A stretch of 64,000 nt of DNA from Methanobrevibacter sp. TMH8 (GTDB lineage Archaea; Methanobacteriota; Methanobacteria; Methanobacteriales; Methanobacteriaceae), in contig NZ_JAHLZE010000035.1 of assembly GCF_020148105.1 (NCBI RefSeq), forward strand, positions 26,993-90,992, written 5' to 3'. The notes beneath the pieces were generated by a model, which was not told where the DNA came from, made no database searches, and worked only from the letters and a program-made list of their open reading frames with translations. Positions 30,304-39,446 of the stretch are shown here, piece after piece. The position numbers were made by a program, and so were the translations under genes. How positions within the stretch are numbered: the stretch's first letter is position 1; the number at the start of each line of letters is the position of its first letter.

Positions 30304-30335
30304 TTGTTATCATTGACAACAATTATCATTGATAA
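30304..30335 (-). promoter_or_regulatory. Paired palindromic MarR operators and adjacent TATA box
   Basis: TTGTTATCATTGACAACAA (30304-30322) is a 19-base palindrome with one mismatch. TTATCATTGATAA (30323-30335) is a perfect 13-base palindrome directly adjoining it. The shared core TTATCATTGAYAA recurs at 16-base spacing. On the minus strand a TATA-like AATTATATATTATG (about 30291-30304) follows immediately, so a bound regulator would sit at the TFB/TBP site of the marR promoter about 80 bases before the start codon. Confidence 0.7.
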
Positions 30336-30574
30336 CTTTTAATATATTTAATATAATTATATGGTAAAAAGTTATAATTTTTCTTGATTTATTATAAAAA
30401 ATTAGATTTATTTATAAATAATTTATAAATAAAATTTATAAAATTAATATTTTTTATTATTTTTAATATTTTTTAAAATTGTTATTATGTTTGTATTGTA
30501 AAAATATTAATTAAATTTTTTTTATATTGAATAATTATTACTAAATAGTCCTTTTTTTACATATATTTATTAAT

Positions 30575-30610
30575 TAATACTTTTTTGGCGATATAAATAA
30601 AAAAGTATTA
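30575..30610 (+). promoter_or_regulatory. 12-bp inverted repeat operator upstream of ABC importer promoter
   Basis: TAATACTTTTTT (30575-30586) and AAAAAAGTATTA (30599-30610) form a perfect 12-bp inverted repeat with spacer GGCGATATAAAT. A TATA-like ATTTATATTG lies at 30628-30637, directly downstream. AGTATTAC recurs at 30604 and 30689, with AGTATTT at 30625 and an AGTAAT half-site at 30721. The cluster lies within the 602-base gap between marR and the ABC operon and probably regulates the importer. Confidence 0.55.
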
Positions 30611-30827
30611 CGATTATTTAGAAAAGTATTTATATTGCTTTTATTTAATTAATGGGTATGAATAAAAAATCTTAACAAAATAAAAAATAGTATTACTTTT
30701 TTTAAAATTCCCTTATAAAGAGTAATAATGTTTTCTAAGATTTTTATTTATATAATTTTAAAATATGAAGTATTTTATCATATTATAAAATTTATTATCA
30801 ATTTATTTAAATAATGGATGTGAAAAT

Positions 30828-32450
30828 TTGAAAAAAAAGTATATAATAATTATAGTCATTACTGTGATTATTGGGATTATTGCAGGAGCAATATTCTGGG
30901 GTAATCCTTCAGTAGAACGGAATCCTGATGAACTTATTGTAACTTCTGGTTCTCATTTGATGGAACTTAAAAATGGTTTTGATCCTTTGAAAGATTGGGG
31001 ATGTGGGCATGCTAATTTTGAACCTCTTGTTCAAAGCACACTATTCAAAACAGGGGCAGATGGAAATTTCACCAATGATTTAGCTACAGATTATAGTGTA
31101 AGTTCAGATGGTTTAAAATGGACAGTCAATATTCGAGATGATGTTAAATTTACTGATGGTGTTTCTCTCACTGCAAAAGATGTTGCTTTTACATTCAACA
31201 ATGTAAAAAATAGTGCTGATTCTCAACTTGATATGACTAATCTTAAAAATGCTACAGCACTAAATAACACTACAGTTGAATTTGAATTAGAAAAACCACA
31301 ATCTACTTTTATCTGGGATTTAAGATATTTAGGAATTGTTCCAGAACATGCTTATAATAATCAAACTTATGGTTCTAATCCTATTGGCTCTGGACCTTAT
31401 AAATTTGTCCAATGGGATAAAGATCAACAAGCTATTTTTGAAATAAATGATGATTATTATGGTAAAAAACCTTATTTTAAAAAGATAACTATATTATTTT
31501 TAGATGAAGATGCAAGCTTTGCTTCTGTTAAATCAGGTAATGTAGATGTTGCTCAAATTGATATCACTCAAGCAAGAGAAAATATTTCAGGATATACATT
31601 AATTAATATGCCGTCTTCTAGAGCTCAAGGAATATCTTTTCCGATGTTAAATGATACAGGACTTAAAACAGAAAAAGGAGATGTAGTTGGTAACAATGTT
31701 ACAGCCGATCCTTCTATTAGAAAAGCACTCAATATTGGAATAGATAGACAAAAAATTGTGGATGAAGTTTACTATGGTTATGGGGAAGTTGAACAAACTG
31801 GTGTAGATAAAATGGATTATGGTAACCCTGAAGGTAAAGTAAATGATTCAAATATCACTGCTGCGAAAAATATTCTTAAAGAAGCTGGTTGGAAAGATAC
31901 AGATGGTGATGGTATTCTGGAAAAAAATGGATTAAAAGCTTCATTTAAACTTTATTATGCTGCTGAAGATCAACAAAGACAAGCTTTAGCTACAGTCATA
32001 GCTGAAAATGCTAAAAATATAGGCATTGAGATAGAATTAGAAGGTACTGACTGGGATTCGATATATGCAAATCAATACAATTCTGCTGCTTTATATCAAC
32101 AAAGCTCACCAAATCCATATAGGTCTGTTTATTTACAATATCACAGTAAAGAAATAGATGATAATTATATGAATCCTAATCTTTATAATAATTCAATTGT
32201 GGATGGATATCTAGAAGATGCTTTAACCACTATTGATCAATCTGCTTCCAATGAATTTTGGAAAAAAGCTTCATATGATGGTTCAACTGGATTTTCTCCA
32301 GCTGGTGATGCTCCATGGTTATGGGTTGTTACATCTGATTTCCTTTATATGAAGGATAATACTATAGATATGGGGCCTAATGGAAATACCTCTGGAATCG
32401 ACATTTTAAGAGATATATATGATTGGAAACGAATTAATTCAACAGAATAA
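30828..32450 (+). CDS. ABC importer substrate-binding protein, nickel/peptide/opine type
   Basis: The 540-residue protein is a family 5 extracellular solute-binding protein (SBP_bac_5). Residues 4-26 are an uncleaved hydrophobic anchor without a lipobox cysteine. The mature domain has DPLKDWGCGHANFEPLVQSTLF, the long LKWTVNIRDDVKFTDGVSLTAKDVAFTF strand-helix, GSGPYKFVQWDK and VDVAQIDI. The GW...EPLxQSTL pattern recalls NikA/CntA-type metal or opine binders more than general oligopeptide ones, but ligand identity is not certain. The start is TTG, preceded by GGATGTGA. It leads a five-gene operon. Confidence 0.82.
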   Translation: MKKKYIIIIVITVIIGIIAGAIFWGNPSVERNPDELIVTSGSHLMELKNGFDPLKDWGCGHANFEPLVQSTLFKTGADGNFTNDLATDYSVSSDGLKWTVNIRDDVKFTDGVSLTAKDVAFTFNNVKNSADSQLDMTNLKNATALNNTTVEFELEKPQSTFIWDLRYLGIVPEHAYNNQTYGSNPIGSGPYKFVQWDKDQQAIFEINDDYYGKKPYFKKITILFLDEDASFASVKSGNVDVAQIDITQARENISGYTLINMPSSRAQGISFPMLNDTGLKTEKGDVVGNNVTADPSIRKALNIGIDRQKIVDEVYYGYGEVEQTGVDKMDYGNPEGKVNDSNITAAKNILKEAGWKDTDGDGILEKNGLKASFKLYYAAEDQQRQALATVIAENAKNIGIEIELEGTDWDSIYANQYNSAALYQQSSPNPYRSVYLQYHSKEIDDNYMNPNLYNNSIVDGYLEDALTTIDQSASNEFWKKASYDGSTGFSPAGDAPWLWVVTSDFLYMKDNTIDMGPNGNTSGIDILRDIYDWKRINSTE

Positions 32451-32518
32451 TAGAAATATAAGTTTATCAATTGTTTTATTGAGTTTAAATAATTTAAATT
32501 TATAAAAATGGTGATGAG

Positions 32519-33511
32519 TTGTTTAATTATAAAAAAATAGCTATTTTTTTAGGCCATAAATTTGTCCGTTTGATTATACTTCTTATAGCAGTAGCTATTA
32601 TTAGCTTTGTTTTGGTAGATATGTCTCCAGTTGATCCAGTTCGAGCATATATTGGTGAAATGGCTGTAAGTGGTGAACAATTAGCTAAATTACAGGAATA
32701 TTGGGGTGTTGGTCAACCAATGTGGGAAAAAGCTTTGAACTGGCTTTGGAATATCCTTCATGGTGATTTTGGAACCTCTCTTATTTATAGGATTCCTGTT
32801 ATTGATGTTATTGGAGAGAGATTCACAGCATCATTGGTCTTGATGTTTACTTCATGGGTTATTTCAGGAGTATTAGGTTTTAGTCTTGGAACATTGGCAG
32901 GAATGTATAGGGGTAGTTGGATTGATAAATTTGTCAAAGGATATTGTTATGTCCTTCTTTCAGCTCCGACATTTTGGATAGCTCTTCTTCTGCTTATGGT
33001 TTTTTCTGTTTACTTAGGATGGTTCCCAACGGGATTGGGTGTTCCTGTAGGAGTTTTAGCTGAAAATGTTACATTTTGGGATTGGTTAGCTAGATTAATA
33101 CTTCCTGCAACTGCTTTAAGTATTCTTGGTGTAGCTCAAATAGCTATGTTTACAAGAGATAAGCTTAATAATGTAATGAGTAGTGATTATATAGTTTTTG
33201 CAAAAGCAAGAGGAGAAAAAGGTTGGGGCCTTGTCGAAAGACATGGAATAAGAAATATCCTCATTCCTGCTATAACTCTCCAATTCCTTTCATTTAGTGA
33301 ATTATTTGGTGGGGCTGTTCTTGTTGAACAAGTATTTTCATATCCTGGTATTGGTCAAGCTGCAGTAGCTGCAGGTCTTAGAAGTGATGTTCCTCTTCTT
33401 TTAGGAATTGTTATATTCTCTACAATATTTGTGTTCTGTGGAAATACCATTGCTGATGTTATATATAAATTTGTTGATCCACGAATCAGAGAGAGTGAAT
33501 CAAATGAATAA
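32519..33511 (+). CDS. ABC importer permease, NikB/DppB type
   Basis: This 330-residue inner-membrane permease has about six helices and the cytoplasmic EAA-type loop FAKARGEKGWGLVERHGIRNILIPAITLQ. The N-terminal helix is followed by DMSPVDPVRAYIG, as in the DppB family. The start is TTG with GGTGATG just upstream. It ends eight bases inside the following permease gene, indicating translational coupling. It forms the channel with the next protein. Confidence 0.85.
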   Translation: MFNYKKIAIFLGHKFVRLIILLIAVAIISFVLVDMSPVDPVRAYIGEMAVSGEQLAKLQEYWGVGQPMWEKALNWLWNILHGDFGTSLIYRIPVIDVIGERFTASLVLMFTSWVISGVLGFSLGTLAGMYRGSWIDKFVKGYCYVLLSAPTFWIALLLLMVFSVYLGWFPTGLGVPVGVLAENVTFWDWLARLILPATALSILGVAQIAMFTRDKLNNVMSSDYIVFAKARGEKGWGLVERHGIRNILIPAITLQFLSFSELFGGAVLVEQVFSYPGIGQAAVAAGLRSDVPLLLGIVIFSTIFVFCGNTIADVIYKFVDPRIRESESNE

Positions 33512-34370
33512 ACCAATGGACACTCAAAAGAAAAAATTCTATTTTTCTCATTTGAAAATGAATTTAAGAACAAAAACTATATTGATTGTTGTTCTTACTG
33601 CTGTAATGTTGGTAACTATTGTTATTAATAGTTTATTTATTGATATGAGTAATATAACAACTAATTTTAGTTCTATAAATTTGCCTCCTTCTTTTGAACA
33701 TCTTTTTGGAACTGATTGGATGGGAAGAGACATGTTTACACGAACTATGAAAGGTTTAGGTCTTAGTATAATGATAGGGGCTTTAGCATCTATAATCAGT
33801 ACTATTGTAGCTGTTATCTTAGGACTTTCATCTGGTATGAACAAATATTTAGATAGTTTTGTAAGCTGGTTAGTTGATTTATTTTCTTCTATCCCTCACT
33901 TATTATTGATCATTTTAGTTTCCATTGCTCTTGGTGGGGGAGCTATTGGAGTAATTATTGGTGTAGGTATAACTCATTGGACTTCTCTAACAAGGGTTCT
34001 TAGAGCTGAAATTAAACAAATTAACACATCTGAATATGTTCATTTATCAAAAAATTTTGGTAAATCTAAATTTTGGATAGCTAAAAAACATCTTTTTCCA
34101 TTGGTTTTAACTCAAGTAGTGCTTGGAACTATTCTTATATTTCCACATGCAATTATGCATGAAGCCAGTGTAACATTCCTTGGATTTGGTCTTTCACCTC
34201 ATGAACCTGCTATTGGAATCATTCTTTCAGAATCTATGAAATATTTAGCTACTGGAGCTTGGTGGTTAGCTTTCTTCCCAGGAGTTTCACTTTTAATCAT
34301 TGTGCTTTTATTTGATTTAATTGGAGACAATTTACAAAAAATACTTGATCCAGCTAATGCACATGAATAA
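33504..34370 (+). CDS. ABC importer permease, NikC/DppC type
   Basis: The 288-residue second permease subunit has an N-terminal cytoplasmic stretch and about six helices. It shows HLFGTDWMGRDMFTRTMKGLGLS, typical of the DppC family, and the EAA-type loop YVHLSKNFGKSKFWIAKKHLFP. The open frame extends upstream to 33408, but the ATG at 33504 (MNKPMDTQKKK) overlaps the end of the previous gene by eight bases and gives the expected length. Confidence 0.85.
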   Translation: MNKPMDTQKKKFYFSHLKMNLRTKTILIVVLTAVMLVTIVINSLFIDMSNITTNFSSINLPPSFEHLFGTDWMGRDMFTRTMKGLGLSIMIGALASIISTIVAVILGLSSGMNKYLDSFVSWLVDLFSSIPHLLLIILVSIALGGGAIGVIIGVGITHWTSLTRVLRAEIKQINTSEYVHLSKNFGKSKFWIAKKHLFPLVLTQVVLGTILIFPHAIMHEASVTFLGFGLSPHEPAIGIILSESMKYLATGAWWLAFFPGVSLLIIVLLFDLIGDNLQKILDPANAHE

Positions 34371-34382
34371 GGAGGATATTAA

Positions 34383-35438
34383 ATGATTAATTTATTTAAA
34401 AAAGATACCTCAGATGCACTAGGAATTGAACAAGAATCTAAAGAATTAAAAAGTAAAGAAAAAGGCAAAAAAGAAAATATTAACGAAAATGAGATTTTAT
34501 CTGTATCCAACATATCCATTTCATTTCTTCAATATACTAGAGGACTTAGGCAGAATTTACTTAAAGTTATCAGTGATTTAACAATAAATGTATCTGAAGG
34601 AGAAGTTGTGGCTATTCTTGGTTCAAGTGGATCTGGAAAAAGTCTTCTTGCCCATGCAATTCTGGGAATACTTCCAAGTAATGCAAATCTCACAGGAAAT
34701 ATGAAATTTGAAGGTAGAAATTTAGATCAAAAACTTAAAGAAGACCTTAGAGGAAAAGAAATTGCACTTATTCCTCAATCAATTAATTTTTTAGACCCTC
34801 TTATGAAAGTAGCTGATCAAGTTATTGGTGAAACAATAGATGAAAAAGATAAAAAAGACAAAAAATTTAAACAAAGAAATATCTTTGAAAAATATGGTCT
34901 TGGTGAAGAAGTAGATGATCTTTATCCATTTCAATTATCTGGAGGAATGGCTAGGAGAGTACTTGTTTCAACAGCTCTTCTTCAAAATCCAAAACTTGTA
35001 ATAGCAGATGAACCAACTCCTGGTCTAGATGATGCAGCTATTGAAGAAACTTTAAATAATATTAAAAAAATGGCAAATGATGGAATTGGAGTTCTTCTTA
35101 TTACTCATGATATTAATGCTGCTTTAAAAGTCGCTGATAAAATAGCTATCTTTTATTCTGGATATGTTATAGAAATAGCTAATGTTTCTGAGTTTTCAGG
35201 AGATGGTGAAAACCTTAAACATCCATATACTCGTGCATTATACAAAGCATTACCTCAAAATGGTTTTGTATTAAATAAAGGACATCAACCGCTTCATGGT
35301 GAGCTTAAAGAAGGATGTATTTATTATGATCGCTGTGATAATCCAACTGATATATGTATGAAGATTAATCCAGACCTTCATGAACTGGGAGGAAAAAAAG
35401 TACGTTGTCATAGGGATCATAGAAAATATTCTGGATGA
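34383..35438 (+). CDS. ABC importer ATPase, NikD/DppD type
   Basis: The 351-residue ATPase has Walker A GSSGSGKS, the signature LSGGMARRVL, and Walker B LVIADEPT. The C-terminal oligopeptide/nickel extension contains HPYTRALYKALPQ and paired cysteines (CIYYDRCDNPTDICM), which in this family can carry an Fe-S cluster. An additional N-terminal Lys/Glu-rich segment of about 35 residues precedes the ABC domain. GGAGGATATTAA supports the ATG. Confidence 0.87.
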   Translation: MINLFKKDTSDALGIEQESKELKSKEKGKKENINENEILSVSNISISFLQYTRGLRQNLLKVISDLTINVSEGEVVAILGSSGSGKSLLAHAILGILPSNANLTGNMKFEGRNLDQKLKEDLRGKEIALIPQSINFLDPLMKVADQVIGETIDEKDKKDKKFKQRNIFEKYGLGEEVDDLYPFQLSGGMARRVLVSTALLQNPKLVIADEPTPGLDDAAIEETLNNIKKMANDGIGVLLITHDINAALKVADKIAIFYSGYVIEIANVSEFSGDGENLKHPYTRALYKALPQNGFVLNKGHQPLHGELKEGCIYYDRCDNPTDICMKINPDLHELGGKKVRCHRDHRKYSG

Positions 35439-35465
35439 AAATATTATTAGTATGGATGTTTTATT

Positions 35466-36083
35466 ATGGAATTAAAAGGAAAAAATATTAGCTTCAAATA
35501 TAGGAATAATAAAGAGATTTTAAAGGATTTAAACATATCTATTAAAAGTGGTGAAGTTATAGGGCTTGTTGGAAATAGTGGAAGTGGAAAATCTACTCTT
35601 TCGAAAATTTTAGCTGGATATATTGATAAAAATAAATTTAAGGGAAAAGTTACTATTGATGGATTAAATATTCCAAAAAAAGGTTTTAATCCAGTTCAGC
35701 TAATATTTCAGCACCCTGAGAAAACAATGAATCCTAAATGGAAAATGAGGGATATTCTTTTTGAATCTTGGGGTGTAGATGAAAATCTTATTGAAGAGTT
35801 TGGAATTCAGAAATCTTGGTTTGATCGTTGGCCTAATGAGCTTTCAGGAGGAGAACTTCAAAGATTTTCAGTATTAAGAGCTCTCTCACCTAACACTCAA
35901 TTTTTAATAGCCGATGAAATAACTACGATGCTTGATGCTGTAACACAAGTTCAGATATGGGATATAGTAATTAATATTGTTAAAAAAAGAAATATTGGAA
36001 TGCTCGTTGTTAGCCATGATAAAGAATTAATAAATAAAATATGTGATAATGTTGTTTATTTAGATGATATAAATAACATTTGA
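35466..36083 (+). CDS. ABC importer ATPase, NikE/DppF type
   Basis: This second ATPase of the importer is 205 residues with Walker A GNSGSGKST, signature LSGGELQRFSVLRAL and Walker B FLIADEITTMLDA. It lacks the C-terminal HPYT extension and is therefore shorter than bacterial DppF, as is common for NikE-like proteins. It lies 27 bases after the NikD-like gene. The operon ends here in T-rich DNA. Confidence 0.85.
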   Translation: MELKGKNISFKYRNNKEILKDLNISIKSGEVIGLVGNSGSGKSTLSKILAGYIDKNKFKGKVTIDGLNIPKKGFNPVQLIFQHPEKTMNPKWKMRDILFESWGVDENLIEEFGIQKSWFDRWPNELSGGELQRFSVLRALSPNTQFLIADEITTMLDAVTQVQIWDIVINIVKKRNIGMLVVSHDKELINKICDNVVYLDDINNI

Positions 36084-36160
36084 TATTATATATTATTTTT
36101 TTTCTTTATTTTTATCTATTTATTAATTAAAAATTTATTTTATTTTATTTTTTTGTTTGA
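36084..36160 (+). terminator. U-rich terminator region between convergent genes
   Basis: T-runs (TATTTTTTTTCTTTATTTTT and later TTTTATTTTTTTG) follow the importer operon and precede a convergent gene. This fits a U-tract terminator. Confidence 0.5.
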
Positions 36161-36172
36161 TGATTTATATTT

Positions 36173-36850
36173 TCAGTCTTTTATACCAAAACAGTGTGGA
36201 CATACTGTACGACATAAAAAACACTGTATTTCTAATTTTCTATTCACAATTTTATAATATTTGGAACATCCTTTTTTTCCAAATGATGATAAATCATCTA
36301 ATGATCCTGAAGGGCATGCTTCAATGCATTTGTTACAGTTATTGCAAATTTCATATTTTGTTTTTTCATCAGGAATCAGATCTGCATCAGTGAGAACAGC
36401 ACTGAACCAAAGAAGATTTCCATATTGATGGTTAGTTAGTAAATAGTTTCGAGTAATAGTTCCTAATCCTGCAAGTTCAGCTGCATGTTTTAGGGATATA
36501 TGACCAAAAGTATGCCCATCTATATACTTACCTCCCATGCTACTTATGGCTTTTGTTTCATATCCGTCCTTTTTTATTTGTTTTGCTACCATTCTTGCCA
36601 TATTAGTCATTTTTTTGGCAATTTCATTCCGAATTTTGGTATATTCAATGGAATTTTCTAAAGATTCTTTTGGGAAAGGAATCCCCAAAACAATGACAGA
36701 AAGACATTCTTTTAATACATTAGAAGGTCTAAAACACTTTGGCGCTAAACTAAAATCTTTAGAAGTAGCTATGCCTACTACACTAGCTCCTGCATTTAAT
36801 CCATATTCTTTTACTATTTCACTATTTAATTTGGTTTTTATTTTAGTCAT
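36173..36850 (-). CDS. QueG-like double [4Fe-4S] protein (short)
   Basis: The 225-residue protein resembles the epoxyqueuosine reductase-like Fe-S family. It ends with two cluster motifs, CNNCNKCIEACP near residues 168-179 and QCFLCRTVCPHC near residues 209-220, and contains GHISLKHAAELAGLGTITRN. It is much shorter than bacterial QueG (about 380 residues) and lacks the C-terminal HEAT-like part, so it is more likely a methanogen reductase of unknown substrate than a true epoxyqueuosine reductase. Start ATG follows GGGGGAAAC. A pseudogene lies immediately upstream. Confidence 0.7.
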   Translation of the reverse strand: MTKIKTKLNSEIVKEYGLNAGASVVGIATSKDFSLAPKCFRPSNVLKECLSVIVLGIPFPKESLENSIEYTKIRNEIAKKMTNMARMVAKQIKKDGYETKAISSMGGKYIDGHTFGHISLKHAAELAGLGTITRNYLLTNHQYGNLLWFSAVLTDADLIPDEKTKYEICNNCNKCIEACPSGSLDDLSSFGKKGCSKYYKIVNRKLEIQCFLCRTVCPHCFGIKD

Positions 36851-37088
36851 GTTTCCCCCTTTTTATGACTTTTCTATATTTATATTTTTTACAAATATAA
36901 AAAACATATCCATAATAATGTTTGTATTTTGAATATAATTCTACTTCATATTTATTATTTTTAATATAATCTTCTACAGTTTTATTTCCACCATATCTTT
37001 CCAAAAGTGTTTTGTCTTCTGCTTCTCGAGGGATAAAATAGTTATCAGTCCAACATTTTTCAGTTAATGTAAATGCAGCAACAAATAT
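36843..37088 (-). pseudogene. C-terminal remnant of a SAM-dependent methyltransferase
   Basis: Read on the minus strand, this stretch encodes about 80 residues without a start codon: it begins after a TAA at 37089-37091 and reads FVAAFTLTEKCWTDNYFIP, then LLERYGGNKTVEDYI and YGYVFYICKK. This pattern matches the C-terminal end of a class I methyltransferase family widespread in methanogens and anaerobes (CWTxNYFIP...GNKTxEDfI...YYGYVFYI). The catalytic N-terminal domain with its SAM-binding site is absent, so it is a decayed fragment. Confidence 0.6.
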
Positions 37089-37095
37089 TTAATAA

Positions 37096-37443
37096 TTATT
37101 CCCTACCTAATAATTTCTTCAGAAAATCTTTAAATTCAGTAATAAAGTCTCCATTATTTTCTAAGTTAAATATTTCAATAAACTTGTTTTCAATATTATC
37201 TGGAACATAATCACCACTATGTTCTGATGATTTTTCATTATCGACATTATCAATTAAATCATTAGCTACTAAGAAAGCACCAGCACAAGCACCAAGAATT
37301 AATATGATGATTATTAATAAAACTTTGAAAATCTTACTTTTACGCTTTGTTTTTTTTCTATACTGCTTATTTTCTTTTCTCATTTTTTTATCCATACTTT
37401 CAGCGACCACACGTTTTTTAAGTAATTCATAATCTTTATCCAT
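37096..37443 (-). CDS. Small single-pass membrane protein
   Basis: This 115-residue protein is not recognised. Residues 1-38 are strongly basic (KKRVVAESMDKKMRKENKQYRKKTKRKSK, with no more than short runs otherwise), residues about 39-61 form one membrane helix (IFKVLLIIIILILGACAGAFLVA), and the external tail is acidic with a final KDFLKKLLGRE. A strong AGGAGGT Shine-Dalgarno precedes the ATG. It sits 69 bases downstream of polB1, but no functional link is evident. Confidence 0.6.
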   Translation of the reverse strand: MDKDYELLKKRVVAESMDKKMRKENKQYRKKTKRKSKIFKVLLIIIILILGACAGAFLVANDLIDNVDNEKSSEHSGDYVPDNIENKFIEIFNLENNGDFITEFKDFLKKLLGRE

Positions 37444-37512
37444 GAGACAATACCTCCTTTTTATTTATCATTTCTTTTAATCAAATTAAATTCATTTTTA
37501 ACTTAATAAATA

Positions 37513-39363
37513 TTATTTTGGATCATATTTAGCATAAAAACCATCAGTATCAGCATAAATAGCTTTAAACCCATATTCTTCAGCTTTTTTCATAGTTTCT
37601 TTTATGTATTCTCTTCCCCATGCAGTAATTGACTCTGCACATTCCATAGAATACCATCTAAATCTTGAAAAACCATAAATTCCATACATGGTATTTGCAA
37701 GTCTTTTCAAAGCGTCTTGCTGTACTTTAAGTACTTTTTTCTCAGTTGGATCTTCAGTTTCTTTCATCTTTTGTTTTATTTTTAGTCTTTCACTAACTAC
37801 ATTCCATATAACTGAAGGAATAAATCCTTGAGGATTTTTTGCAAATTTATTATTATATTCTGGAGGTATGTTGTAGTTAGTTTCATCCTCTTCTAGGTTT
37901 TTTTCTTCATTTAGATAATTAGCTATATTATAATTTTCTCCCAAGTGTTTTCTTAATAGAACATCTGGAGAAACATTTTTTGAAATAATTATACTAGGAT
38001 ACAAACTTCTAAAATCAAATTGAACTAAATTATCATGAAGTCCTTTTTCTGGTTCTTTAACATATCCTCCAACGGCACTTTCTGAATTTCTTGAAGATTG
38101 TCCTCCAATAGGTTTATTTGGAACAATTTCATTATATTCATAAGCTTTCCTTACTAAATACCATTCTGCCTGTTGACCTGTTGCCATACGCGCTAAATCA
38201 AAGAGAGGCTGACCTACTATACGAGCAAGTTCTAAACTAAGCGGTAATGTTTCTTCAGCAATTTCTAAAGTCGATTCAACATCATCTAATGAATAATCAA
38301 ATAAATTGTCTAATTCTTCTCCACCATTGTCCCAAAACTCAAAGATTCTATCTCCTGGAACTTCAATTTTTTCTTTACCAAACAATTCTAGGTATACTCT
38401 TTCTAAAGTGTATCTATCTAAACTGATATATCTTCTCATTACTAAATATAGATCAACATGAATAATTCCTTTTAAAGAAGCAGCATTTGTATATCCTCGC
38501 CTTAAGAATTTTAAACTCGAACCATCCATTCCAAGGTCTAATTTTATATCATATAATGCAGCTCTATCTTTAATATATGGGAAATCAAAATTATCTGAAT
38601 TATATCCTACAATTACATCTACATTATTCTCTTTTATAATTTTAACAAAATTCTCTATCATTTCTTTTTCTGAGGATAAAGTGTCAACAAATTCTAAATC
38701 TTCTCCTTTAGTTGAAAGAACTTTTTTAATACCAAAATTACTAGAGATACCAATCATGATGATTTCATCTTCTTTGGAATCAGGCATTCCATGGGGATTT
38801 CTAACTTCTAAGTCAAAACTCAATATATTTAATTCAGGAAATTCACTACCAACTGTTTTTGGAGCTTGACTTAATTTTATTATTTCTAGATTTTCATCAT
38901 TAGATTTGATTGTTGGAAATGAATCAATGATTTCACCTGATAATTCAATTTCAGACATCGGAAAAACATCATTATCAATAAGATATCTTCTATAAAATGG
39001 AATATCATGTTCTCTAATTCCGTCTACTGATTGAAAATCATGTATTGTATCCCTCATTTTTGGAACATCTTGTGGATGATTGAATGTTACTTTTATAAAT
39101 TCTGACTCAATTTGGAACCTCTTTTTTGAAATAATCTCTATTTTTTCAGGTTTAGGATCTAAATTTTCAAGATCTTCTTGGCATTGTTTCATATCATTGG
39201 GTATAACATAAATATATGGTTCAAAAGAATCATCTAAAGCAATTATCTTTTTTTCCCCAGTTTTACCATCTTTTTGTTTTTCTTTCCCAAAAATACGGAT
39301 AACTGCTTTGTCATTATGGGTTATATAATCAATGTCTAATAATATAATATTCACTTTTTCCAT
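37513..39363 (-). CDS. polB1: Family B DNA polymerase, large part of split PolB
   Basis: This is the replicative-type B DNA polymerase lacking its C-terminal region. Exonuclease motifs are [22 protein letters not shown] and [12 protein letters not shown]. The polymerase motifs are [13 protein letters not shown] (A), [20 protein letters not shown] (B) and Y603-ADTDG608 (C, with D605 and D607 kept). The 616-residue protein ends eight residues after motif C, as in Methanothermobacter, where a second gene supplies the thumb. That partner is not in the window. The ATG follows AAAGGA. Confidence 0.92.
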   Translation of the reverse strand: MEKVNIILLDIDYITHNDKAVIRIFGKEKQKDGKTGEKKIIALDDSFEPYIYVIPNDMKQCQEDLENLDPKPEKIEIISKKRFQIESEFIKVTFNHPQDVPKMRDTIHDFQSVDGIREHDIPFYRRYLIDNDVFPMSEIELSGEIIDSFPTIKSNDENLEIIKLSQAPKTVGSEFPELNILSFDLEVRNPHGMPDSKEDEIIMIGISSNFGIKKVLSTKGEDLEFVDTLSSEKEMIENFVKIIKENNVDVIVGYNSDNFDFPYIKDRAALYDIKLDLGMDGSSLKFLRRGYTNAASLKGIIHVDLYLVMRRYISLDRYTLERVYLELFGKEKIEVPGDRIFEFWDNGGEELDNLFDYSLDDVESTLEIAEETLPLSLELARIVGQPLFDLARMATGQQAEWYLVRKAYEYNEIVPNKPIGGQSSRNSESAVGGYVKEPEKGLHDNLVQFDFRSLYPSIIISKNVSPDVLLRKHLGENYNIANYLNEEKNLEEDETNYNIPPEYNNKFAKNPQGFIPSVIWNVVSERLKIKQKMKETEDPTEKKVLKVQQDALKRLANTMYGIYGFSRFRWYSMECAESITAWGREYIKETMKKAEEYGFKAIYADTDGFYAKYDPK

Positions 39364-39446
39364 AATTATTCCTTTCTTATTTATTTTCTTAAATTAATTA
39401 TACTTATTAAAATTTCCCTAATTAATTACATTCTTTTGTTTAATAG

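Noticed and set aside
30226..30827. MarR operators as regulators of the divergent ABC importer
   Set aside because: The palindromes touch the marR TATA box but lie nearly 300 bases from the importer's TATA-like element, which has its own distinct repeats.
36537..36932. 131-residue plus-strand ORF over the QueG-like gene
   Set aside because: Antisense to a protein with two intact Fe-S motifs; it has no ribosome binding site.
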